This document shows, one piece after another, positions 50,104 to 58,987 of a stretch of 64,000 bases of DNA (its first letter is position 1; each line of letters begins with the position of its first letter). Under the pieces are notes generated by a model, which had not been told where the DNA came from, did no database searches, and worked only from the letters and a program-made list of their open reading frames with translations. A program made the translations under genes and the position numbers. The stretch covers positions 186,001 through 250,000 of the forward strand of contig NZ_JBHUJX010000036.1 of NCBI RefSeq assembly GCF_042683745.1, read 5' to 3'. This stretch comes from Pseudoneobacillus sp042683745. Its GTDB lineage: Bacteria > Bacillota > Bacilli > Bacillales > Cytobacillaceae.

Positions 50104-50136
50104 AAGAGGAATTCTGGAGGTTAAAGAATTCCTCTT
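50104..50136 (+). other. Intra-operon hairpin after the binding-protein gene
   Basis: Perfect 11-bp stem AAGAGGAATTC / GAATTCCTCTT with an 11-nt loop, followed by C-rich sequence rather than T. It probably protects or processes the mRNA, allowing more binding protein than permease. Confidence 0.6.
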
Positions 50137-50169
50137 CCCCCATTCTACGAAAGAAAAGATGAGAGACTG

Positions 50170-51183
50170 ATGACGATAGATAACCGACGTTCGATCCCAT
50201 TTATTTATAAACTTATTGCAGGTATCCTCGCGTTTGTTAGTATGTTCATTATTGCTTGCGTTTTTGGAGCAGCAGATATTGCCGTTAAAGATGTTTGGCT
50301 AGCACTCACTTCCAACAATACTTCAAGTGGAAAAATTTCGATTATCCGTGAGATTCGCTTGCCGCGAGAAGTAGCAGCGATTTTTGTTGGAGCAGCTCTT
50401 GCTGTTTCTGGGGCCATTATGCAAGGAATGACAAGAAACCCGCTTGCTGACCCTGGCTTATTAGGATTATCCGCAGGTGCCAATGCTGCACTGGCTCTAA
50501 CCATAGCCTTCATTCCTTCTGTCAATTACTTCGGTACGACGATAGCTTGTTTTATTGGAGCAGCTGTCGGAGCTTTGATGGTTTTTGGTATTGGTACGAT
50601 GAAAAAAGGTGGCTTCTCTCCACTAAGAATTGTATTAGCTGGGTCAGCTGTTTCCGCTTTTTTATACGCTATCGCAGAAGGCATTGGTATTTACTTTAAA
50701 ATCTCAAAAAATGTTTCGATGTGGACTGCTGGTGGAATGATTGGAACGTCATGGAGCCAACTTCAAGTCATCGTTCCTTTTATTATTATAGGTATTCTAG
50801 TGTCACTTTTTCTTTCAAGACAGCTGACCATTCTTAGTTTAAATGAAGAGGTGGCAGTTGGATTAGGTCAAAAGACAACACAAATAAAGACGATTCTTTT
50901 TATTATTATTATATTATTAGCCGGTGCCTCTGTTGCTCTTGTTGGAAATATGGTCTTCATCGGTTTAATGGTCCCTCATGTAGCGCGTGCCCTAGTTGGA
51001 ACGGATTATCGATTTATTATCCCAATGTCTGCCATTACAGGAGCCACTTTTATGCTACTTGCCGATACACTTGGGAGGACACTTAATGCTCCCTATGAAA
51101 CACCTGTCGCTGCTATCGTTGCTATAATGGGCTTACCTTTCTTCCTAATTATTGTTCATAAAGGAGGCAAAGTATTCTCATGA
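50170..51183 (+). CDS. Iron-siderophore ABC transporter, permease 1 (FecCD)
   Basis: The 337-residue FecCD-family permease has about ten membrane segments. IREIRLPREVAAIFVGAALAVSG and MQGMTRNPLADPGLLGLSAGAN, in part, are the characteristic N-terminal motifs, and FIGLMVPHVARALVGTDYR is the ATPase-contact loop. It pairs with permease 2 encoded immediately downstream, where the stop and start overlap as ATGA. The substrate is set by the binding protein. Confidence 0.93.
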   Translation: MTIDNRRSIPFIYKLIAGILAFVSMFIIACVFGAADIAVKDVWLALTSNNTSSGKISIIREIRLPREVAAIFVGAALAVSGAIMQGMTRNPLADPGLLGLSAGANAALALTIAFIPSVNYFGTTIACFIGAAVGALMVFGIGTMKKGGFSPLRIVLAGSAVSAFLYAIAEGIGIYFKISKNVSMWTAGGMIGTSWSQLQVIVPFIIIGILVSLFLSRQLTILSLNEEVAVGLGQKTTQIKTILFIIIILLAGASVALVGNMVFIGLMVPHVARALVGTDYRFIIPMSAITGATFMLLADTLGRTLNAPYETPVAAIVAIMGLPFFLIIVHKGGKVFS

Positions 51184-52187
51184 TTCACCCATCATTAATT
51201 AAAAAACAACGAATGATTCTAGCAATCTTATTATCTCTCATTGTACTTACTACCGTTATTGGCATGGGAATGGGCTATTCAACACTCTCTTACGACCGGC
51301 TGATCCCAACCCTACTTGGCCAAGGTACATTTAAAGAAGAATTTGTTCTTTTTTCTATTCGCTTACCTAGATTAATTATCACGCTGTTAGCAGGTATGGC
51401 ACTCGCCTTATCTGGTGCGATTCTACAGGGAATCACCCGAAATGATTTAGCTGATCCGGGTATTATTGGTATTAACTCTGGAGCAGGTGTAGCTATCGCG
51501 ATTTTCTTTTTGTTTTTCCCCATTGAAGCAGGTTCATTTGTTTATATGCTTCCGATTGTTGCTTTTGTAGGCGCATTACTAACTGCCTTCTTCATTTATG
51601 TGCTTTCATATTCTAAAAATGGAGGTCTACAACCGGTTAGATTGGTACTCATCGGAATCGGATTTTCCTTTGCTCTTTCTGGAGTAATGATTGTACTGAT
51701 CTCATCAGCTGAACGTGAAAAAGTAGATTTTATCGCTAAATGGCTAGCAGGAAATATATGGGGGTCTGATTGGCCTTTTATTTGGGCATTCCTTCCATGG
51801 TTGGCGATTCTTATTCCTTTTACTTTATACAAAGCCAATCGATTGAATCTTTTAGGTCTTATCGAGCCCGTCGCAATTGGTGTCGGTGTTTCCATAGAAA
51901 GGGAGCGTATCGTTTTCCTTTTAACCGCGGTTGCCCTAGCTGCTTCTGCTGTTTCAGTTGCAGGGGGAATTGCCTTTATTGGACTAATGGCACCACATAT
52001 AGCGAAAGCTTTAGTAGGACCTAGAAATCAACTATTTATCCCAATTGCCATACTGATTGGTGGCTGGCTATTATTATTTGCCGACACCATTGGACGTAAT
52101 ATCATTGAGCCAAACGGTATACCGGCAGGTATTATGGTCTCTTTGATTGGTGCGCCATATTTTATGTATTTATTATTGAAAAAATAA
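51180..52187 (+). CDS. Iron-siderophore ABC transporter, permease 2 (FecCD)
   Basis: The 335-residue FecCD permease is homologous to the preceding one, with IRLPRLIITLLAGMALALSGA and LQGITRNDLADPGIIGINSGAG, in part, and the contact loop FIGLMAPHIAKALVG. Its ATG overlaps the stop of permease 1 by four bases. It is the last gene of the iron operon and is followed by a terminator. Confidence 0.93.
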   Translation: MIHPSLIKKQRMILAILLSLIVLTTVIGMGMGYSTLSYDRLIPTLLGQGTFKEEFVLFSIRLPRLIITLLAGMALALSGAILQGITRNDLADPGIIGINSGAGVAIAIFFLFFPIEAGSFVYMLPIVAFVGALLTAFFIYVLSYSKNGGLQPVRLVLIGIGFSFALSGVMIVLISSAEREKVDFIAKWLAGNIWGSDWPFIWAFLPWLAILIPFTLYKANRLNLLGLIEPVAIGVGVSIERERIVFLLTAVALAASAVSVAGGIAFIGLMAPHIAKALVGPRNQLFIPIAILIGGWLLLFADTIGRNIIEPNGIPAGIMVSLIGAPYFMYLLLKK

Positions 52188-52206
52188 TAAACAATAAACA
52201 ATAAAC

Positions 52207-52240
52207 AGCCGCCCTTGGCATTTGGGCGGCTTTGTAGTTT
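52207..52240 (+). terminator. Terminator of the siderophore operon
   Basis: Stem AGCCGCCC / GGGCGGCT, then TTGTAGTTTT. It is preceded by three tandem AATAAAC units. Confidence 0.8.
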
Positions 52241-52285
52241 TATTCCCAGCTATAAACAGCTTTCCCTTTATGAAAGTAGATTGAC

Positions 52286-52681
52286 TCATCTTTGAGTGCT
52301 TGCTGTTGCAATGATGGTCCCAGCTCCCAATGCTTTAGCCATCTGGATGGCTAAACTTCCAACTCCACCGGCCCCTGCATGTATTAAAACACTCTCACCA
52401 ACTTGAAGACGCCCTGCTGTTTTTAACGTATGATAAGCTGTTTGACCTTGCGTTAAGAGTGCTGTTGCCTCTGCTGCATTAATTTTTTCAGGATATGAGA
52501 TAACGAAGCTAGAAGGAACCCTTACATATTCCGAGTACGCCCCATCAGGGACTTGGGCCATGACATTCATTCCTTTAGTTAAGGTTGCCTTTTTTCCCTG
52601 TTCTACGATTTTCCCTGCCACTACTCCCCATGAACCTACAATCATTGGTAAAGCAACAGGGAAGCTTCCAAAATACGTCAA
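52286..52681 (-). pseudogene. Truncated quinone oxidoreductase (internal fragment)
   Basis: The 131 residues match only the middle of a quinone reductase: the end of the GroES-like domain (DGAYSEYVRVPSSFVI) and the start of the Rossmann domain (LIHAGAGGVGSLAIQMAKALGAG). About 50 N-terminal and 150 C-terminal residues of the usual 325 are absent on both sides, and the flanking sequence does not encode them in another frame. It aligns with the complete enzyme at 42228-43205 but is clearly divergent from it. It is a gene remnant. Confidence 0.82.
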
Positions 52682-52799
52682 CTAGATTCCGATATTTCAA
52701 AATATTTAGAAGGGATACTTGTTTGAATAGTAAATTAGCACTATACTTTTTGTAGGTAAATACTACTAGAATAGCTTCTATTTTATGAGGAAGGAGTTC

Positions 52800-54572
52800 A
52801 TGTTTTTGAAAATAGCTAAAGGAAAGAAAAAGCAATTAAAAATTTCTATTGGTAAAAAGATCGGCATTCTTTGTTTCTTATTATTAATTATTCCATCTTT
52901 AATTATTGGTTTATTAGCCTACAGCTCATCCAAGCAAAGCTTAAATAATTTAAGTCAAGTTGGGCTTAAAAACAATGTTGAGCAAGTCATACAAATGATA
53001 GACTCTCTTAACCAATCTGTTGAGAAAGGTTCTATGTCCTTAGAAGAAGCGCAAGAAATCGCAAAGGTTCAAATTTTAGGTATGAAAGATGACGAGGGAA
53101 AAAGGCCGATAAATAAAAGTGTAAATTTAGGGAAACATGGTTATTTCTTCATTTTAGATGAAACAGGAAGCTTACTTGCACATCCCACAATTGAAGGTTC
53201 AAATCTTTGGGAAACAAAAGATGTAGAAGGTTATTTATTTGTCCAGGACTTTATCAAGCAAGCTAATAATCATGGTGGATTTACAAATTATCAATGGGCA
53301 TTACCTAATGATCCAGATACGATTAAAGAAAAGATAGCCTATACAAAGGTATATCCAGAGTGGGGATGGTATGTATCTGCTGGCTCCTATTTAATGGATT
53401 ATAATAGTGAGTCTAATCATGTTCTTACAATCCTATTATTTACTCTTGGAGTATTTGTAGTCATAGGAGGGTGTGTTCTTTTATTAGTTATGAGGGTCAT
53501 TGTCAAGCCAATTGTTAAAGTGGCCGATGGTATTAAACAAATCTCAAATGGGGATTTTTCTGTCGATGACTTGATCATTCATAATAAGGATGAGGTTGGA
53601 GAGTTAGCAAAGGATTTTAATTCGATGAAGAATCATTTACGTTCTGTCATTAAACAAGTTGCCGAAGCTTCAGAGGATGTTGCAGCTACTTCCCAACAAC
53701 TTACCGCTAGTAGTGAAACAACGACTTATGCAACGGAACAAATTTCCCAAAGTATTTCTCAAATCACCACAAATACACAATCACAAGTGTCTTTTTCAGA
53801 GGACTCTTCTATAATTGTTTCGCAGATATCAAATAGTATAATAGAGATTACTGAAAATATTGAGTCCGTAGCAAATTCTATTCATTCTGCGACTCAAAAG
53901 GCTGAAAATGGAAATGAAATTGTAAATAATGCAATGGAACAAATGAGATTCATTCATGAGCAATCGAATCAATTGGAGAGGATTGTTCATTCCCTTGGTA
54001 GTCGTTCAAACGAAATTGGTCAAATTGTTTCCTTAATTACAGATATCGCTGGCCAAACAAATTTACTTGCCCTCAACGCAGCTATTGAAGCAGCAAGAGC
54101 TGGTGAACATGGTAAAGGGTTTGCTGTCGTTGCAAGTGAAGTACGTAAATTAGCTGAACAATCAGGAGAAGCTGCTGGGAAAATTAGTCATATCATTCAA
54201 GAAATCCAGGATGAAACAACGACTGCAGTCCAGTCGACAGTAGAAGGAATAGCCAATGTAAATAAAGGAATTGAACTTGTTAATACTGCTGGTCAATCAT
54301 TCCAGGATATTCTTATTTCAGTTAAAGAAGTGCAAAGCCAAACATCCAATGTTTCAAACACAGCCAAACAGATTAAGGATGATTCAGGAAATATGGTCCC
54401 ATCCATTCGTGAAATTGTAGAGGGGGCGATTGCCATCTCTAACAACATTCAAAATGTGGCCGCCTCTACCAAGGATCAAACAGAAGCTATTAAAGAAGTT
54501 TCAGTTGCCTCAAGTAAGTTAACAGATATGGCCCTTAAACTTCAAGAAAATATTAGCACCTTTAAAATTTAA
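52800..54572 (+). CDS. Methyl-accepting chemotaxis protein with Cache_2 sensor
   Basis: The chemoreceptor has about 590 residues. A first membrane helix (about 20-45) is followed by an outer Cache_2 domain (GKHGYFFILDETGSLLAHPT, GWYVSAGSYL), a second helix (about 210-232), a HAMP domain (VIVKPIVKVADGIKQIS, NKDEVGELAKDFNSM) and a signalling domain. The hairpin tip DIAGQTNLLALNAAIEAARAG is intact. It reports small organic ligands to CheA/CheW. Start: the ATG at 52800 follows AAGGAG closely; an ATG five codons earlier is possible. It converges on a second receptor gene. Confidence 0.93.
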   Translation: MFLKIAKGKKKQLKISIGKKIGILCFLLLIIPSLIIGLLAYSSSKQSLNNLSQVGLKNNVEQVIQMIDSLNQSVEKGSMSLEEAQEIAKVQILGMKDDEGKRPINKSVNLGKHGYFFILDETGSLLAHPTIEGSNLWETKDVEGYLFVQDFIKQANNHGGFTNYQWALPNDPDTIKEKIAYTKVYPEWGWYVSAGSYLMDYNSESNHVLTILLFTLGVFVVIGGCVLLLVMRVIVKPIVKVADGIKQISNGDFSVDDLIIHNKDEVGELAKDFNSMKNHLRSVIKQVAEASEDVAATSQQLTASSETTTYATEQISQSISQITTNTQSQVSFSEDSSIIVSQISNSIIEITENIESVANSIHSATQKAENGNEIVNNAMEQMRFIHEQSNQLERIVHSLGSRSNEIGQIVSLITDIAGQTNLLALNAAIEAARAGEHGKGFAVVASEVRKLAEQSGEAAGKISHIIQEIQDETTTAVQSTVEGIANVNKGIELVNTAGQSFQDILISVKEVQSQTSNVSNTAKQIKDDSGNMVPSIREIVEGAIAISNNIQNVAASTKDQTEAIKEVSVASSKLTDMALKLQENISTFKI

Positions 54573-54590
54573 ACTTCAAAGGTGATCTAG

Positions 54591-54637
54591 AAAAAAAAGA
54601 CCAAAGTACCGATTTATCGGACATTGGTCTTTTTTTA
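54591..54637. terminator. Bidirectional terminator between chemoreceptor genes
   Basis: AAAAAAAAGACCAA / TTGGTCTTTTTTT arms with inner CCGA / TCGG pairing. Confidence 0.92.
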
Positions 54638-54676
54638 AAATTACTTTTAAAACAGATTAATCGTTTGAAACTGCTT

Positions 54677-56467
54677 CTATATATTAAATCTCCTACCAAT
54701 ATCATGTAACTCTTGAGCCATATTGGCTAATTCTTTTGTTGCATAAGATACCTCTTGAATCGAAGCGCTCTGTTCTTCTGTAGAACTTGCTACTTCTTGT
54801 GTGTAGGCAGAGCTTTGTGTTGTTAATGTTGCGACACTGTCCATCGAGTCTTTTAATATATCTGTACTTTTATGAATTTCTTCAATGGAGGTCATTACTT
54901 CTTCCATTCGGTCTGCTGTCTCACTTACGGCTGTCACAATTCGATTAAAATAAATACCTGCTTCACTCACAAGGCTAGTACCCTGTTGAACAGCCTCAGA
55001 AGCATTAAACATCGTTTCTACAGCGTGCTTAGTATTAATTTGAATCTCTCTAATTAGATCGGAAATTTGCTTTGTCGATTGGCTAGACTGCTCCGCTAAT
55101 TTTTTTACTTCTCCCGCTACGACAGCAAACCCTTTCCCGTGCTCCCCAGCGCGTGCAGCTTCTATTGCCGCATTCAACGCCAATAGATTGGTTTGATCAG
55201 CGATTCCACTTATTAATAAAAGGATCTTTTCAATCTCTTCAGATTTTTCATTTAACAACTGAATCGCCTTACTTGTTTCCTCGGTCCCTTGGTTGATTAA
55301 ATTCATTTGTTCTACAGCACTTTCGACAATAATTAACCCTTCTTGTGATTGCTTCGCTGTATCTTTTGAGGTTTCACTTACTTGGCTCGTACGCTCTGCT
55401 ATGGCGACGACGTCTTTCGCTATCTCGCTAACTTGAGAATTAGATTGATGGATTTTGTCAACCTGTTCTTCTGCGCCATTAGAAACCTCATGGATAGCCC
55501 TAGTAATCTGGTCTGTTGCCCTTGATACTTCATCAGCATTGGCATTTAATTGTTCGGAAGAAGCGGCCACTTGTTGGGATGTATCGATAACCCTAGATAT
55601 GAGTTCTTTTAAATTGTCTACCATATGATTAAAGTTGAACAGTAGCTGCCCAATCTCATCTTTACTTTTAATCGTCTTTCTATCAAAAGATAGATTTCCA
55701 CTCGCAACTTTAGATATTCCATCTTGAACAATCTGTAAGTTTCGGTTAAATTTCTTCATAAATAGGAAAACGATAACAAGTCCTAGAGAAATGGAAATGA
55801 AGCCGATGATAAGGGTTGAATTTAGCAAATCATGCCTCATCAACACCGCTAGATGGTACATATCAAAATCAAGTCCGATCACCCCGATGACTTCACCATT
55901 ACTATTTTGAAAGGCTTTTGCCAAGGTAATTGTGGATTTCCCTGTTCCTGTATCAATGTACGGAGCAGTCCAAATAATTTCCCCATCTGAAGCTTTCGCA
56001 TTTTGATACCAATCTCTTTCTCGTGGATCAAACTCATTTAAATTCACTTCTTCTGGAGGAATATTTGATAAATAAAATTCACCCTTTTCCTCCGTAGCAA
56101 AATAAATATTTAAGGCATACTTATTTTCTTTCTCTATTTTCGATAAAAACTCCTGATAAAAGCTTGTTTTAGCTGGATCGTTTGACACAGGCATATTTGA
56201 AAATTGATTACCTTCAGATTCTGGTACAGAGTAATCTTCAAATTGTATTTCCTTTGTTTTACTGATGTCTTTTAGAACACCCTCATATTCATTGAAAATA
56301 TTCTTAAAGCGCTTATTTATTTTTTCCATATCTTTCTTCTGAATCACGGCATATTCAAGCACCTTGGAACTTTTGTAAGCCATCACTCCGTTAAACAATA
56401 ACGGGGCAATTAATAAGAGAATCATAATTATTCCTAATCTAAACCGTAAACTTTGAAAAAAAGACAT
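54677..56467 (-). CDS. Methyl-accepting chemotaxis protein with dCache_1 sensor
   Basis: The 596-residue chemoreceptor has a large outer double-Cache domain between two membrane helices. The typical FDPRERDWYQNAKASDGEIIWT (in part) and DTGTGKSTITLAKAF are followed by IGVIGLDFDMYHL. HAMP comes next, then the signalling domain with tip GIADQTNLLALNAAIEAARAG. dCache receptors often bind amino acids or amines. It has its own start signal (GGAGG) and a long AT-rich upstream region. It differs from its neighbour in sensor type, so this is a site of two receptors rather than a recent duplication. Confidence 0.93.
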   Translation of the reverse strand: MSFFQSLRFRLGIIMILLLIAPLLFNGVMAYKSSKVLEYAVIQKKDMEKINKRFKNIFNEYEGVLKDISKTKEIQFEDYSVPESEGNQFSNMPVSNDPAKTSFYQEFLSKIEKENKYALNIYFATEEKGEFYLSNIPPEEVNLNEFDPRERDWYQNAKASDGEIIWTAPYIDTGTGKSTITLAKAFQNSNGEVIGVIGLDFDMYHLAVLMRHDLLNSTLIIGFISISLGLVIVFLFMKKFNRNLQIVQDGISKVASGNLSFDRKTIKSKDEIGQLLFNFNHMVDNLKELISRVIDTSQQVAASSEQLNANADEVSRATDQITRAIHEVSNGAEEQVDKIHQSNSQVSEIAKDVVAIAERTSQVSETSKDTAKQSQEGLIIVESAVEQMNLINQGTEETSKAIQLLNEKSEEIEKILLLISGIADQTNLLALNAAIEAARAGEHGKGFAVVAGEVKKLAEQSSQSTKQISDLIREIQINTKHAVETMFNASEAVQQGTSLVSEAGIYFNRIVTAVSETADRMEEVMTSIEEIHKSTDILKDSMDSVATLTTQSSAYTQEVASSTEEQSASIQEVSYATKELANMAQELHDIGRRFNI

Positions 56468-56705
56468 ACACTTCCTCCTTTATTAAGTAAATTTATGGAG
56501 CTATTGTACCATTTTTATGAAGTTTTTTGTTTAAATATTAAGAAAATTGTAAAAACATGTCGGAAATATTTCACACTTATAAAACTTGTACCTACGTGCC
56601 CTCTCGAGGTGTAATTATAAAAAATTATTTGATAAGATAAGAAAGTGATAACTATTGTCTTTTAAAGGAAAGAATATAATATTTAGTAACTGGAGTGAAT
56701 TTCAA

Positions 56706-57860
56706 TTGGAGAATAAAAAAGCTTTGCCTATTCTATTCGCTGTGATGTTTCTTGTCATGGTCGGATTTGGAATCATTATTCCTGTAATACCCTTTTATGC
56801 CGAAGATTTAGGTGCTTCCCCCACTGAATTGGGTTTACTAATGGCTGTCTATTCATTTATGCAGCTTTTGTTTGCCCCAATGTGGGGACGGATTTCTGAT
56901 CGAATTGGACGGAAGCCAGTGATGATGATTGGAATTTTAGGACTTTCCTTATCTTTTTTCTTAATGGCCATGTCATCGACGCTTTGGATGCTTTTCGCTG
57001 CTAGAATCATCGGTGGATTATTATCCTCAGCCAATATGCCAACTGTGATGGCTTATGTTGCCGATATTACCTCGGAAGAGGACCGTGGAAAAGGAATGGG
57101 GATGATCGGTGCTGCTATCGGTTTAGGATTTATTTTTGGACCAGCCATAGGCGGTATCTTTTCAAAGGAAAGTTTGAACATTCCTTTTTATATTGCAGGG
57201 GCTTCCTCCTTACTTACGTTTTTTCTAGTTCTGATGGTTTTAAAGGAGTCCTTAAGACAAAAACAATCGAAGGAGAATGATTCATTACATAAAGCTTTTA
57301 AAGGCTCCGCTTCGATATTATTTATTTTGCAACTATTTGTTTCTTTATCATTATCGGGTCTTGAAGCAACATTTGCTTACTTTGCTGCTGAAAAAGCAAA
57401 TTTAGGAACTGTAAAGCTTGGCTATATTTTTATGATTATGGGATTAGCTGGCGCGGTGGTACAAGGTGGATTAGTTGGAAGACTAACAAAACAAATGGGT
57501 GAAGGATTTGTCATTCAAATTGGACTTGTCATTTCCATCATCGGGTTTGGATTAATTCTGCTTGTAGATAGTTTCACAACTGCAGCGATTTATTTAACGG
57601 TATTCGGAATTGGTAATGGTTTTATTCGTCCGAGTGTTTCGTCCTTACTAACGAAGACTTCAAAGACAGGACATGGCCAGACAACAGGACTATTGTCTTC
57701 CTTTGATTCACTTGGCAGAATTATTGGCCCCCCATTAGGTGGATGGCTTTTTTCCATCACTATTGGTTTACCTTATATTTCAGGAATCGCCTTATCGGTT
57801 ATTGCCTTTCTTTTATTCCAAATATATAAGGCACAAAGAACAAAAGCGCAAGCGCCTTGA
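56706..57860 (+). CDS. MFS drug exporter (TetA/Bmr-like)
   Basis: The 384-residue 12-segment exporter is of the DHA1 group: FGIIIPVIPFYAEDLGASPT in TM1, PMWGRISDRIGRKPVMM as motif A, and GAAIGLGFIFGPAIGG as motif C. TTG at 56706 is chosen because it follows CTGGAG by about ten bases and gives the normal N-terminus; a longer reading from 56655 adds 17 polar residues without a clear site. The last five codons and the TGA stop (KAQAP-stop) belong to a dispersed repeat, so the original C-terminus has been replaced. Confidence 0.87.
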   Translation: MENKKALPILFAVMFLVMVGFGIIIPVIPFYAEDLGASPTELGLLMAVYSFMQLLFAPMWGRISDRIGRKPVMMIGILGLSLSFFLMAMSSTLWMLFAARIIGGLLSSANMPTVMAYVADITSEEDRGKGMGMIGAAIGLGFIFGPAIGGIFSKESLNIPFYIAGASSLLTFFLVLMVLKESLRQKQSKENDSLHKAFKGSASILFILQLFVSLSLSGLEATFAYFAAEKANLGTVKLGYIFMIMGLAGAVVQGGLVGRLTKQMGEGFVIQIGLVISIIGFGLILLVDSFTTAAIYLTVFGIGNGFIRPSVSSLLTKTSKTGHGQTTGLLSSFDSLGRIIGPPLGGWLFSITIGLPYISGIALSVIAFLLFQIYKAQRTKAQAP

Positions 57861-58095
57861 TCAGCCCCGATAAAGAAGACTGGTCGATTGGCGAGAGTAG
57901 CGAAGCCAGAGACCTAGTCGCACTTATGCAAACCGTTCTTTGGTTTGCCAAGCAAATGCCGACCCAAAGAGGAGGTTTGCTCTTTAACCTCATCTTTGGG
58001 GCGCCATTTGACCTCGAGGTCGACAAAAGCGCGACGTCCTGTCGCATTATCGACACTAGTACATCCTGTACGTCGGGGCTAAGCGCTGGAGCTGG
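57841..58095 (+). repeat. Mosaic hairpin repeat, copy 4 (long form)
   Basis: This copy carries the most modules: GCAAACC-GTTCTTT-GGTTTGC (57928-57948), CCCAAAGA..TCTTTGGG with inner GAGGTT / AACCTC (57963-58000), GCGAC-GTCCT-GTCGC (58031-58045) and GTAC-ATCCT-GTAC (58059-58071), between the common ends. It overlaps the end of the MFS gene and provides its stop codon. Confidence 0.92.
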
Positions 58096-58101
58096 ATTAC
58101 G

Positions 58102-58146
58102 AAAAAATCCCCTCTTAGAAGCTAGTCTTTAGAGGGGATCTTTTTT
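58102..58146. terminator. Bidirectional terminator after the repeat
   Basis: Stem AAATCCCCTCT / AGAGGGGAT-C with A6 and T6 flanks; it serves the convergent MFS and TauE/SafE genes. Confidence 0.9.
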
Positions 58147-58879
58147 AAAAAATATTCTCTACAAAAATTTGAATGATGAGAGCAATGGTCACAACCCGTA
58201 GAATGGGTTTGACGAATTTCGGTTTTAACTTTTCAGCGATACGAACTCCAATCTGCGCGCCTGTCAATGAACCTAGCAAAAGGGCAAGGGTCATTGGCCA
58301 TATAATTTTTCCCGTTGCTATGTATGTGATAGCCGCTCCGAAGCAACTTGAAAATGTGGCGAGACGTACAAATCCTACCGCTCGTATATAGGCGATATTC
58401 AAATAACCAAATAAATAGAGCATTAATGTTCCTTGGCCAGGACCAAATAGTCCATCATAAATCCCAATACTGTAGAGACCAGGTACACTTATCTTATTCA
58501 TTTTTAATGGTTCCTTACCCGTGAAGCTACCTTTTCCTAAAAAAGAAGCAATAAAGGCAAAAATCAGAAGAATCGCAGCGATGATGTACATATTTTCTCC
58601 TGAAATTTTAGAAGCAATGAAGCCTCCGCTTATTCCTCCACCAAGGCTCACTGGGACGATCCAAAATGATTCTTTTAAGGTAAGTTCCTTCTTCTTGTAA
58701 AGATGAAAGAAGCTCGAAAAAGAACTAACTGTATTCGATACCTTGTTGGCACCAATCGCGGAATGGACCGGTATCCCCATGATCAGCATAGCTGGAAGAC
58801 TGATTAACCCGCCTCCACCTGCAAGCGTTCCAATTGTAGTTGCACAAATACCGATAAAATAGAGCAAAACATACTCCAT
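58145..58879 (-). CDS. TauE/SafE (TSUP) family membrane exporter
   Basis: The 244-residue protein has about eight membrane segments in two homologous halves, each opening with the family pattern GTLAGGGGLISLPAML and GLFGPGQGTLMLYLFG. TSUP proteins move sulfite, sulfoacetate or other organic anions across the membrane. ATG at 58879 follows GGTGGGGAT; an in-frame codon 16 residues earlier adds only polar residues. It is a single gene with a terminator. Confidence 0.87.
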   Translation of the reverse strand: MEYVLLYFIGICATTIGTLAGGGGLISLPAMLIMGIPVHSAIGANKVSNTVSSFSSFFHLYKKKELTLKESFWIVPVSLGGGISGGFIASKISGENMYIIAAILLIFAFIASFLGKGSFTGKEPLKMNKISVPGLYSIGIYDGLFGPGQGTLMLYLFGYLNIAYIRAVGFVRLATFSSCFGAAITYIATGKIIWPMTLALLLGSLTGAQIGVRIAEKLKPKFVKPILRVVTIALIIQIFVENIF

Positions 58880-58987
58880 ATCCCCACCCCCAAGTTCCTT
58901 ATCATAAGTATAAACTTTCCAATTCAATAAATAAATTTGATAGTTATAATGAAATGTGATAAGAAAAACTTATGAGTGGGAATATCT

